64,000 nucleotides of DNA from Polaribacter vadi (lineage in GTDB: Bacteria > Bacteroidota > Bacteroidia > Flavobacteriales > Flavobacteriaceae). Position numbers and translations under genes: made by a program. Position 1 is the stretch's first letter, and each line of letters opens with the position of its first letter. Below, piece by piece: positions 53,902-61,766 of the stretch. Where the stretch lies: contig NZ_CP017477.1 in NCBI RefSeq assembly GCF_001761365.1, positions 1,448,501 through 1,512,500 of the forward strand, given 5' to 3'. The notes under the pieces were generated by a model. It did not search any database. It was not told where the DNA came from and worked only from the letters and a program-made list of their open reading frames with translations.

Positions 53902-54633
53902 TTGAAATTAATCAAACTTAATGCCATTGCTTCTACTAGTTCTTTTTTAAAAGAATTGGCTCAAGATTCTCCGTTAGAAAACTATACAGTTGTAACGACT
54001 AACGAGCAAACAAATGGACGAGGACAACAATCCAATTCTTGGGTTTCTCAATCTCATAAAAACCTTACTGTTAGTGTATTTATAAAAGATTTTGATTTAA
54101 CTATTAATCAACAAAAATACTTAAATTTTGCGATTAGTTTGGCTGTTTTTGAAGTGCTTCTTGAAGAAGAAATTCCAAAACCAACAATCAAATGGCCAAA
54201 CGACATTATGTCAGCAAATAGTAAAATTTGTGGAATTCTCATCGAAAATAGTATCAAAAATCAAAAAATTTATGCGACAATTGTTGGTATTGGACTAAAT
54301 ATTAATCAAACTGAATTTCCAGATTCTTTAAAAAATGTAACTTCTTTAAAGAAAATAAAAGGCATCGACTTTAATCTTAATGAACTTCTTTTAAAGTTGA
54401 TTGAAAAAATTAAGGGAAAAATACAGCTTTTAGCATCCAAAAAATATGATGTTTTGGAAAATGAGTATTTACAAGTTTTATACAAAAAAAACATCCCAAC
54501 TATGTTTAAAGATAGTAGCGATGTTTTGTTTATGGGTATAATTTCTGGAATCTCTGCTTCTGGAAATCTTCTTGTTGAATTAGAAGATGAAACCATTAAA
54601 GAATTTGGAATTAAAGAAATTTCTTTAGCTTAA
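53902..54633 (+). CDS. birA: Biotin-[acetyl-CoA-carboxylase] ligase
   Basis: A 243-aa biotin protein ligase without an N-terminal DNA-binding domain, so not a repressor. It starts with TTG at 53902 (KLIKLNAIASTSSFLKEL). The biotin-binding block TNGRGQQSNSWVS and KWPNDIMSANSKICGILIEN are intact. It activates biotin and attaches it to carboxyl carrier proteins. It ends four bases inside the next convergent gene. Confidence 0.93.
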   Translation: MKLIKLNAIASTSSFLKELAQDSPLENYTVVTTNEQTNGRGQQSNSWVSQSHKNLTVSVFIKDFDLTINQQKYLNFAISLAVFEVLLEEEIPKPTIKWPNDIMSANSKICGILIENSIKNQKIYATIVGIGLNINQTEFPDSLKNVTSLKKIKGIDFNLNELLLKLIEKIKGKIQLLASKKYDVLENEYLQVLYKKNIPTMFKDSSDVLFMGIISGISASGNLLVELEDETIKEFGIKEISLA

Positions 54634-55019
54634 ATTTTCTGTAAATTATCCGTTAACGTTTCAATAAAACTATTCAAAGGTCTTTTAACCATCATTGCCA
54701 TCATTGCATTAAATTTTCCGTTAAATTCTAATTGAACTTCACTTGAAGTATCATTAATTGCAGTAATATTTGCCACTAACTGAAAATCTAATTTGCTACT
54801 TGCAGCTCCTAATGTAATGTTAGAATATTCTGTAGCATCTTTTAAAACCAACCTAATTTCTGGCATTCCTTTTAAACCAAATATGAAAGAATCTCCATCA
54901 ACTTCAAATTTTTGGATAGATGCTGGCATTAATTGCTCAAAATTCTTTAAATCTGATAAAAACTCGAATGTTTCTTTTTGAGATTTATTTACAATTACCT
55001 TATTACCTTCTATATTCAT
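54630..55019 (-). CDS. SRPBCC-family protein
   Basis: A 129-aa START/CoxG-type fold protein (SQKETFEFLSDLKNFEQLMP, FGLKGMPEIRLVLKDATE, SSEVQLEFNGKFNAMMAMMVKRPL). It probably binds a hydrophobic ligand; function unknown. Its ATG is 19 bp after the pyrE stop, so the two probably share a transcript. Confidence 0.85.
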   Translation of the reverse strand: MNIEGNKVIVNKSQKETFEFLSDLKNFEQLMPASIQKFEVDGDSFIFGLKGMPEIRLVLKDATEYSNITLGAASSKLDFQLVANITAINDTSSEVQLEFNGKFNAMMAMMVKRPLNSFIETLTDNLQKI

Positions 55020-55038
55020 TTTGGTTTATTTATTTTAT

Positions 55039-55680
55039 TTATTGTCTCCACTCACTAGGATTTGCTCTCCATTCTTGCAAGGTAAGCAATTCTTTTTCAG
55101 AAATATAATTACTATCTAAAGCTTGCTCTAACAAGTCTTCGTAGTTACTTAATGTTTTTAAACTGATGTTTTTCTCCTTAAAATTTTTAGTAGCAACATC
55201 AAATCCATAAGAAAATATTGCAACCATTCCTTTTACAACAGCACCAGCTTCTTTTAGAGCAGCAACAGCATTTAAACTACTATTTCCTGTACTAATTAAA
55301 TCTTCGATGACCACCACATTTTGGCCACGTTCTAAATGCCCTTCAATTTGGTTTTTTCTACCATGAGATTTTGGTTCTGGCCTAACATATACAAAAGGTA
55401 CACCTAATTCTTGTGCCACTAAAATACCAATTGCAATTGCACCTGTTGCAACACCTGCAATAACATCTGGCTTACCATATTCTAATTCTGTAATTTTAGC
55501 AATTTCTTCTTTTAAAAATACACGAACAGAAGGATAAGATAGTGTTATCCTATTATCACAATAAATAGGAGATTTCCAACCAGAAGCCCACTGAAAAGGA
55601 TCGTTTGGATTTAATTTAATAGCTTTTATTTGCAATAAAAGTTCAGCTGTTTTTTTTGAAGTATCTTTGTTCTTAACCAT
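55039..55680 (-). CDS. pyrE: Orotate phosphoribosyltransferase
   Basis: A 213-aa enzyme making orotidine 5'-phosphate from orotate and PRPP. I start at ATG 55680 (VKNKDTSKKTAELLLQI), since the 55728 start lies in the Nudix gene. The PRPP motif is VVVIEDLISTGNSSLNAV and the dimer-loop lysine region is RPEPKSHGRKNQIEGHLERG. A minus-strand TACATTTG at 55685-55692 would put the transcript start at or next to the ATG, so a leaderless mRNA is likely. Confidence 0.94.
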   Translation of the reverse strand: MVKNKDTSKKTAELLLQIKAIKLNPNDPFQWASGWKSPIYCDNRITLSYPSVRVFLKEEIAKITELEYGKPDVIAGVATGAIAIGILVAQELGVPFVYVRPEPKSHGRKNQIEGHLERGQNVVVIEDLISTGNSSLNAVAALKEAGAVVKGMVAIFSYGFDVATKNFKEKNISLKTLSNYEDLLEQALDSNYISEKELLTLQEWRANPSEWRQ

Positions 55681-55687
55681 GTCGCAA

Positions 55688-56284
55688 ATGTATAAAGTTT
55701 TTGTAAATGATAAACCAATAATTATCACATCTTCGTCGAAAAAAGAAAATAATTTTCCTGTATATCTTTTTAAAGATATTGTTTTTGATGAAATTTTTTA
55801 TAAGCTTCAAAATGATGCTATTAATGGCATTAACATTTATTCTATAGATTTAGAAAACGATTGGAACTCTTTTTTAAAGAACCTAAAAGTGGTTCCTGCT
55901 GCTGGTGGTTTGGTTTTAAATGATCAAAAAGAAGTGCTTTTTATTTATAGAAATACCATTTGGGATTTACCAAAAGGTAGAATTGAAAAAGGTGAATCGA
56001 TTGAAACTGCTGCCATAAGAGAAGTTGAAGAAGAATGTGGTATTTTTAATTTAACTATCGAAAAAAAATTAGTTGTAACCTATCATATTTATTTTCAAAA
56101 TGGAATTCGTTTAAAAGAAACCCATTGGTTTTTAATGAATTCTGATTATAAAGGTGCTTTAACACCTCAATTGGAAGAAGGAATTACAGAAGTTGTTTTC
56201 AAAAATGAACATCAAACTAAAAAAGCCTTGCAAAATACCTATGCTAATATTAAATTAGTGTATGATACTTATAAAGATCTCTAG
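55688..56284 (+). CDS. NUDIX hydrolase
   Basis: A 198-aa protein (202 with the ATG at 55679) with a canonical Nudix box GRIEKGESIETAAIREVEEECG at mid-protein and an N-terminal extension MYKVFVNDKPIIITSSSK. Unlike araR's, the box has all catalytic glutamates, so it should be an active pyrophosphohydrolase of unknown substrate. It is divergent from pyrE: the two ATGs meet in the same CCATG. A TATCTTTG at 55662-55669 inside pyrE is the likely promoter. Confidence 0.88.
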   Translation: MYKVFVNDKPIIITSSSKKENNFPVYLFKDIVFDEIFYKLQNDAINGINIYSIDLENDWNSFLKNLKVVPAAGGLVLNDQKEVLFIYRNTIWDLPKGRIEKGESIETAAIREVEEECGIFNLTIEKKLVVTYHIYFQNGIRLKETHWFLMNSDYKGALTPQLEEGITEVVFKNEHQTKKALQNTYANIKLVYDTYKDL

Positions 56285-56302
56285 TTTTTTAAAAAAAGCT
56301 AC

Positions 56303-56310
56303 TATCTTTG
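56303..56310 (+). promoter_or_regulatory. -7 box of the SulP gene
   Basis: TATCTTTG, a full TAnnTTTG match, 27 bp before the ATG at 56338. No clear -33 element. Confidence 0.55.
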
Positions 56311-56337
56311 CCCCCTTCTAAAAATAAGCAAAATATA

Positions 56338-57999
56338 ATGACAGAATTTATCAAAAAAATAACTCCCAATGCAAAAGACGATGTTTTAGCAGGAATTACA
56401 GTTTCTCTTGCCATGATTCCTGAAGTTGTAGCGTTTGCTTTTGTGGCGCAAATAGATCCTTTAGTGGCACTTTCTGGTGCTTTTATAATTGGTTTAATCA
56501 CCGCAATTTTTGGTGGAAGACCAGGTTTAATTTCTGGTGCAGCTGGTGCAGTTGCTGTTATTTTTGTTACCATGATTGCTGAAGGACATACCAAAGGAAT
56601 GTTGTTTGATACACCAATTGATAACATGGGTTATTTTTATCTCTTGGGTTGTGTTATTTTAATGGGCGTTATTCAAATTTTGGCTGGGGTTTTTAAATTA
56701 GGGCGTTTTGTTCGTTTAATTCCACATTCTGTAATGATGGGTTTCGTAAACGGATTAGCAATCGTTATTTTTTGGGCGCAAGTTAAAATGTTTACCCATA
56801 AATCTTTAGAAGTTTCTACTGATGGTGTAAAAAGTTACGTAAGCTCTTATATGCAAGGAACTGAACTTTATATTATGTTAGGTTTGGTTGCTTTAACTAT
56901 GGCAATTATTTGGTTATTACCTAAAATTACTAAAAAATTACCTGCTTCTTTAACTGCTATTTTAGTAACTACAGGTATTGTAGTTTTCTCTGGAATGGAG
57001 GTTTCTACTGTAGGTTCTTATATTATTGAAGGTGGAGGAACTGGTTTAAAAGGCGAATTCCCAACTCCGAATTTAGAGCTTTGGCAAAACTTACCTTTTA
57101 ATTTAGATACGCTTACGTTTATTTTACCTTTTGCATTTTTAGCAGCTTCTGTGGGTTTAATTGAGTCTTTAATGACGATGAATTTGGTAGATGAATTAAC
57201 AGAAACCAGAGGAAATGGAAACAAGGAATGTGTGGCTCAAGGTGCTGGAAATATTTTAAGTGGTCTTTTTGGTGGAACAGGTGGTTGTGGAATGATTGGA
57301 CAAACAGTCATCAACATTAATGCTGGTGGACGTGGACGTTTATCTGGAATTATGATGGCAGTTACCTTATTAACCTTTATTCTTTTTACTGATAAATTAA
57401 TTGAACAAGTGCCAATTGCAGCGTTAATTGGGGTGATGTTTATGATGGTGATTGAAACTTTTGCTTGGTCTAGTTTTAGAATTTTAAAGAAAATTCCAAA
57501 GTCGGATGCTTTTGTTTTAATAACTGTTTCTGCAGTTACTGTAATTTACGATTTAGCCATTGCCGTTTTTGTAGGGGTAATTATTTCTGCTTTAGCTTTT
57601 GCTTGGGAAAATGCTAAGAAAATTAGAGCTAGAAAACGTTTTAGAGCAGATGGAACTAAAGTATATGAAATTTGGGGACCTTTATTTTTTGGAAGTATTT
57701 CTGCATTCAATGAAAAGTTCGATGTTAAAAATGACCCTGATTATGTAGAAATTGATTTTGTAGAAGCTCGTATTTCAGATCATTCTGCTATTGAAGCTAT
57801 TTTTGCTTTGGTAGAAAAATATAAAGCTGCCAACAAGAAAATAATTTTGAAACATTTAAGTGAAGATTGTAAAGTTTTACTCTATAAAGCTTCACCAATT
57901 TTTAAAGATATTATTATAGAAGATATTGATGATCCTCGTTATCATTTAGCTGCAAATCCAGAGAAGTTTCCAAAACCACTTGGGGAGTATAAGTTTTAG
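56338..57999 (+). CDS. SulP-family anion transporter with STAS domain
   Basis: A 553-aa inner-membrane protein from ATG 56338 (MTEFIKKITPNAKDDVLAGI); a start at 56308 lies upstream of the likely transcript start. There are about 10-14 hydrophobic segments with SulP blocks (GLITAIFGGRPGLISGAAGAVAV, GGTGGCGMIGQTVININAGG). The C-terminal 110 residues are a STAS domain. Substrates of the family include sulfate, bicarbonate and other anions; not decidable here. A terminator follows. Confidence 0.93.
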   Translation: MTEFIKKITPNAKDDVLAGITVSLAMIPEVVAFAFVAQIDPLVALSGAFIIGLITAIFGGRPGLISGAAGAVAVIFVTMIAEGHTKGMLFDTPIDNMGYFYLLGCVILMGVIQILAGVFKLGRFVRLIPHSVMMGFVNGLAIVIFWAQVKMFTHKSLEVSTDGVKSYVSSYMQGTELYIMLGLVALTMAIIWLLPKITKKLPASLTAILVTTGIVVFSGMEVSTVGSYIIEGGGTGLKGEFPTPNLELWQNLPFNLDTLTFILPFAFLAASVGLIESLMTMNLVDELTETRGNGNKECVAQGAGNILSGLFGGTGGCGMIGQTVININAGGRGRLSGIMMAVTLLTFILFTDKLIEQVPIAALIGVMFMMVIETFAWSSFRILKKIPKSDAFVLITVSAVTVIYDLAIAVFVGVIISALAFAWENAKKIRARKRFRADGTKVYEIWGPLFFGSISAFNEKFDVKNDPDYVEIDFVEARISDHSAIEAIFALVEKYKAANKKIILKHLSEDCKVLLYKASPIFKDIIIEDIDDPRYHLAANPEKFPKPLGEYKF

Positions 58000-58027
58000 A
58001 AACTTATACGTAAATTATAAAATGTTA

Positions 58028-58057
58028 GAAATCCGAGACTTTGTCTTGGATTTTTTT
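58028..58057 (+). terminator. Rho-independent terminator
   Basis: AATCCGAGAC and GTCTTGGATT form a stem with one wobble and a short TTT loop, then seven T. Confidence 0.88.
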
Positions 58058-58078
58058 GTTTGCAAAAAAATAATCTAA

Positions 58079-58270
58079 TCATATTTTTGTTATTTTAAAA
58101 ACAATCTTGTGCTCACAACCTTCACAATAAATGAAACTTCCATTATCAACAATTTTATTTTTTACGTTGATATTGAAATCACAAACTGGACAATTAATTT
58201 CATCTACAAAATTAATTTTTATTGGAGGGTCTAAAACTGTTTTGATTTCTGAAATTGAAAAGTCATTCAT
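58079..58270 (-). CDS. Small zinc-ribbon-like protein
   Basis: A 63-aa protein with two Cys-x-x-Cys pairs (INCPVCDFN and IYCEGCEHK), the pattern of a zinc ribbon. No family is recognised. It is divergent from the XRE regulator, and the shared 121-bp gap holds the 14-bp inverted repeat, so it may be under the same control. Possible antitoxin-like or accessory part of the neighbouring module; unproven. Confidence 0.65.
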   Translation of the reverse strand: MNDFSISEIKTVLDPPIKINFVDEINCPVCDFNINVKNKIVDNGSFIYCEGCEHKIVFKITKI

Positions 58271-58342
58271 TATATATTGAATTTATTAAAAATATAATTA
58301 GGTAATTAAAAAACTATGAGATAAAACAAATATATCAAAATG

Positions 58343-58380
58343 ATACTTATTGTATGTTGATTTACGCATACAATAAGTAT
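58343..58380. promoter_or_regulatory. Perfect 14-bp inverted repeat, likely XRE operator
   Basis: ATACTTATTGTATG (58343-58356) and CATACAATAAGTAT (58367-58380) are exact reverse complements around a 10-bp spacer, 11 bp before the XRE start. Such dyads are the usual binding sites of controller-type XRE proteins. Confidence 0.75.
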
Positions 58381-58391
58381 AGTTTAGATTT

Positions 58392-58661
58392 ATGGTAAAT
58401 AAATTTATTTTAAAAGAGTTTGGTATTCGTATTCGAGAACTAAGAACTAAACGAAATCTAAGTCAGGAACAACTTTCTTTTAAAACAGGTTTCCATAGAA
58501 CTTATATAGGAATGATTGAAAGAGGTGAAAGAAATATTTCCCTTACAAATATTGCTGTTTTCTCAAAAGTTTTTGAAATAGAAATTTCTGACTTGCTAAA
58601 CTTCAAAAATCAAAACTCAAAATTAAATTATCATAATTATCAACTTAAATCTGATAATTAG
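58392..58661 (+). CDS. XRE-family controller-like regulator
   Basis: An 89-aa helix-turn-helix protein: FGIRIRELRTKRNLSQEQLSFKTG, then FHRTYIGMIERGERNISLTNI and FSKVFEIEISDLLN. The 'HRTYIGMIERGERN' block is that of restriction-modification C-protein-like regulators. It stands directly before the nuclease-helicase gene, whose ATG follows its stop with no gap, and after a perfect operator-like dyad. It probably controls its own transcript. Confidence 0.88.
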   Translation: MVNKFILKEFGIRIRELRTKRNLSQEQLSFKTGFHRTYIGMIERGERNISLTNIAVFSKVFEIEISDLLNFKNQNSKLNYHNYQLKSDN

Positions 58662-60629
58662 ATGAGTAGAGCTTATTATAATAACTCCATTTTAAATTTC
58701 ATTACTGAAAATTCAGATACCATTTTAGGAAAATTAAGCTTAAACCACAGTAATCGTTCATTAGAAGATTTACAAAAGAATGCATGGGTTAAACAAATTG
58801 AAATCCTTAAAAAGGAACTAATTGGAATAGATGGTTCAATTTATTTTGAATTTCAAATTCCTAGGATGGGAAAAAGAGTTGATAATATTATAATTGTTAA
58901 AGATTGTGTATTTGTAATTGAATTTAAAGTTGGTGACTCCACTTATGGAAAACATGCAAAAAATCAAGTAATTGATTATTGCTTAGATTTAAAAAATTTT
59001 CATGAAGGAAGTCATATCACCAAATTAGTTCCTGTATTAATAGCTACAAATGCAGAAGAATGTATTTTTAATATTGATGAAGTCCTAGAACATTATCAAG
59101 TTGCAAAATGTAATAAATCAGGCATAAGGAATATTATTGAGAAATTTATTAAAAATTCAGTAAATAAAATTGATGTTAAAATCTGGGAAAATTCAATTTA
59201 CAAACCGACACCTACAATTATAGAATTTGCACAAGCACTTTATCAAGGACATAATGTTGAAGAAATTGCTAGGCATGATTCTGAAAAAGTAAACCTTACA
59301 AAAACTTCAAATTATATTAATGAGGTTATTGAAAAATCAAAATTAAATAATAAAAAATCAATTTGTTTTGTTACTGGAGTTCCAGGAGCAGGTAAAACTT
59401 TGGCAGGTTTAAATATAGCAAATGAAAGAATGAAAGCTGATGAAGATGAGCATGCTGTTTTTCTTTCAGGAAATGGTCCATTGGTAGATGTTTTAAGAGA
59501 AGCATTAGCAAGAAATTTTGTAAAAACATCAAAAGAAAAAGGTATTCAAGCAACTAAGGAAAATGCAAAAAGAAGAACAAGTGCGTTTATTCAAAATATT
59601 CATCATTTTAGAGATGAATATTTAAAACACAATGTTGAACCAACAGAAAAGGTTGTTGTTTTTGATGAAGCTCAAAGAGCATGGACTAAAAAGCAAGTTA
59701 GTTCATTTATGAAAAGAAAAAAAGGTATTGAAGATTTTTCAATGTCAGAACCAGAATTATTAATTGATGTAATGAATCGTCATAAAGATTGGTGCACAAT
59801 AGTTTGTTTAATAGGTGGAGGTCAAGAAATAAACACAGGAGAAGCAGGTTTAGAAGAATGGGTTAATACTTTTCAATACAAATTTAAAGATTGGGAAATT
59901 CATTTTTCAAATTCAATTGTTAATAGTCCAAACTATATAAAAACAGAAATACAAAAAAAATGGCTACAAGAAAATGGATTTTCTGAAACAGACTTACATT
60001 TAGCAGTTTCAATGCGTTCTTTTAGGTCAGAACAAGTTTCTGAATTTGTACACGAATTATTAGAATTAAATTTTGACAACACAAAAAAACTATACTCAGA
60101 GATTAAAAATTCATTTCCAATATTTTTAACAAGAGACATAAACATTGCAAAAAAATGGTTAAGAAAAGAAAGTAAAGGAACAGAAAGAATAGGATTAATT
60201 GCTTCTTCAGGAGCCAGAAGATTAAAAGCATTAGGAATTGATGTTAAAAATGAAATATCTGCTCCTAATTGGTTTTTAAACTCAAGTGATGATATTCGGT
60301 CCTCATACTTCCTTGAAGATATTGCAACAGAATTTGACATTCAAGGTTTAGAAATTGATAGAACATGTTTGATTTGGGGAGCAAATTTTCATATTAGTAA
60401 AAATCAATGGAAGTACCAAAGTTTTAGAGGTACTAAATGGATGAATATAAATCAAGAAGTTAGTAAAGAATATCTCAAAAATACTTATCGTGTTTTATTA
60501 ACTAGAGCAAGACAAGGAATGGTTATTTTTATTCCTAAAGGTTCAAATATAGACCATACAAGACCAATTGAATTTTACGATGGAACTTATAAATATTTCA
60601 AAGAAATTGGAATTGAAGAATTATCCTAA
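58662..60629 (+). CDS. PD-(D/E)XK nuclease - DUF2075 helicase fusion
   Basis: A 655-aa protein. The N-terminal domain (about 55-135) shows a PD-(D/E)XK core: Asp74 in RVDNIII, Glu87-Phe-Lys89 in FVIEFKVG, and a QxxxY-type helix at Gln102-Tyr106, as in RecB-like nucleases. The helicase part (about 230-650) has Walker A GVPGAGKT at 239-246, a DEAQ box (VVVFDEAQRAW, 331-341), GGGQEINTGEAG and the late YRVLLTRARQGMVIF. It matches DUF2075/Schlafen-group-3-like helicases. With the XRE regulator it forms a compact two-gene unit. Anti-phage defence is a reasonable inference; no such activity is shown by sequence alone. Confidence 0.85.
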   Translation: MSRAYYNNSILNFITENSDTILGKLSLNHSNRSLEDLQKNAWVKQIEILKKELIGIDGSIYFEFQIPRMGKRVDNIIIVKDCVFVIEFKVGDSTYGKHAKNQVIDYCLDLKNFHEGSHITKLVPVLIATNAEECIFNIDEVLEHYQVAKCNKSGIRNIIEKFIKNSVNKIDVKIWENSIYKPTPTIIEFAQALYQGHNVEEIARHDSEKVNLTKTSNYINEVIEKSKLNNKKSICFVTGVPGAGKTLAGLNIANERMKADEDEHAVFLSGNGPLVDVLREALARNFVKTSKEKGIQATKENAKRRTSAFIQNIHHFRDEYLKHNVEPTEKVVVFDEAQRAWTKKQVSSFMKRKKGIEDFSMSEPELLIDVMNRHKDWCTIVCLIGGGQEINTGEAGLEEWVNTFQYKFKDWEIHFSNSIVNSPNYIKTEIQKKWLQENGFSETDLHLAVSMRSFRSEQVSEFVHELLELNFDNTKKLYSEIKNSFPIFLTRDINIAKKWLRKESKGTERIGLIASSGARRLKALGIDVKNEISAPNWFLNSSDDIRSSYFLEDIATEFDIQGLEIDRTCLIWGANFHISKNQWKYQSFRGTKWMNINQEVSKEYLKNTYRVLLTRARQGMVIFIPKGSNIDHTRPIEFYDGTYKYFKEIGIEELS

Positions 60630-60659
60630 ATTTTAGCTTCTATATATTATAATCCCCAA

Positions 60660-61766
60660 TCAAAACAAAACACAAACAGGATTTGGCACAAAAACTTCAT
60701 CCACAAAACTTAATTTACCTGTTTTAGAATCTCTTTTAAAACAAACAATATTGTTAGAATCTTTATTGGCAACTAATAGAAAATTGTCATCTGGAGATAA
60801 AGAAAAATTACGTGGATGTTTGCCTTTCACATTTTGAAAACCAACCAAATTTAAAGTTCCATTTTCTGGATTTACTTTATAAATTACTATCGATTCGTGT
60901 CCACGATTGGAAGCATATACAAATTGGCCATCTTTAGAAATATGAATATCAGCAGCTTTGCTGTATTTCTTAAAATCTTTTGGCAACATTGCTATTGTTT
61001 GGTCAACCGTATATAAATTCTCTTTTTCTTTTACCAAAGAAACTGTGCTATTCAACTCATTTACAACATACATCCATTTATTATTTGGGTGAAAAGTAAA
61101 ATGTCTAGGCCCTGCACCAACATTCATATTCAGCGTTTTTTGATTGGTAAAAGCTAACTCTTTTTTTTGTGTATCAAAAGTTGAAAACCAAAGCTGATTG
61201 GTTCCTAAATCAACAGAAATAATTTCGTTATTTCTTGGGTGATATTTCGCAAAATGTGCGTGTGGTGTTTGCTGTTTTGGATTGATATCATTCCCTACAT
61301 GTTGCTGAACAGCTAATAAATTTGTCAATCCATTTTGATCATCAATTTCTAAAAAACCAACATTTCCACCTGAATAATTGGCAACCAACACTTGATTTTT
61401 ATCATTTATAGAAACAAAACAAGGATGTGCTCCTCCAGATTTCGATTTGCTCACAAAAACCAAACTATCTTTTTCTATTCTAAAAGAATTCACATAACCT
61501 GTTCCGTTTTCGTTGGTCTCATCTACTGCCAATAATGTTTTGTTATCTTTAGTTTTTGCCAAATAAGAAGGGTTATCTGTTTTTGCAACCAAACCAATTT
61601 GCTTCAGTTTTCCTGCTGCATTTAACTGATACTTATAAATACCTTCACTTTCTCCATTCGTATACGTGCCAACGTAAAAATTGGATCCTGTTTTCTCTTT
61701 AACTTTAGACATAGAACAACTAAAAAAAAGCGTGATTACAATAAACATTGATATTTTTTTCATCAT
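60660..61766 (-). CDS. Lactonase-family (6-phosphogluconolactonase-like) lipoprotein
   Basis: A 368-aa seven-bladed beta-propeller lipoprotein. The signal is ISMFIVITLFFSCSMSK with the lipid Cys16. Repeats such as KTKDNKTLLAVDE, KYHPRNNEIISVDLG and HFTFHPNNKWMYVVNEL are typical of the COG2706 lactonase family, whose cytoplasmic members hydrolyse 6-phosphogluconolactone. A secreted form suggests another substrate. It overlaps the M14 peptidase gene by four bases at its start, so both are in one operon. Confidence 0.88.
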   Translation of the reverse strand: MMKKISMFIVITLFFSCSMSKVKEKTGSNFYVGTYTNGESEGIYKYQLNAAGKLKQIGLVAKTDNPSYLAKTKDNKTLLAVDETNENGTGYVNSFRIEKDSLVFVSKSKSGGAHPCFVSINDKNQVLVANYSGGNVGFLEIDDQNGLTNLLAVQQHVGNDINPKQQTPHAHFAKYHPRNNEIISVDLGTNQLWFSTFDTQKKELAFTNQKTLNMNVGAGPRHFTFHPNNKWMYVVNELNSTVSLVKEKENLYTVDQTIAMLPKDFKKYSKAADIHISKDGQFVYASNRGHESIVIYKVNPENGTLNLVGFQNVKGKHPRNFSLSPDDNFLLVANKDSNNIVCFKRDSKTGKLSFVDEVFVPNPVCVLF

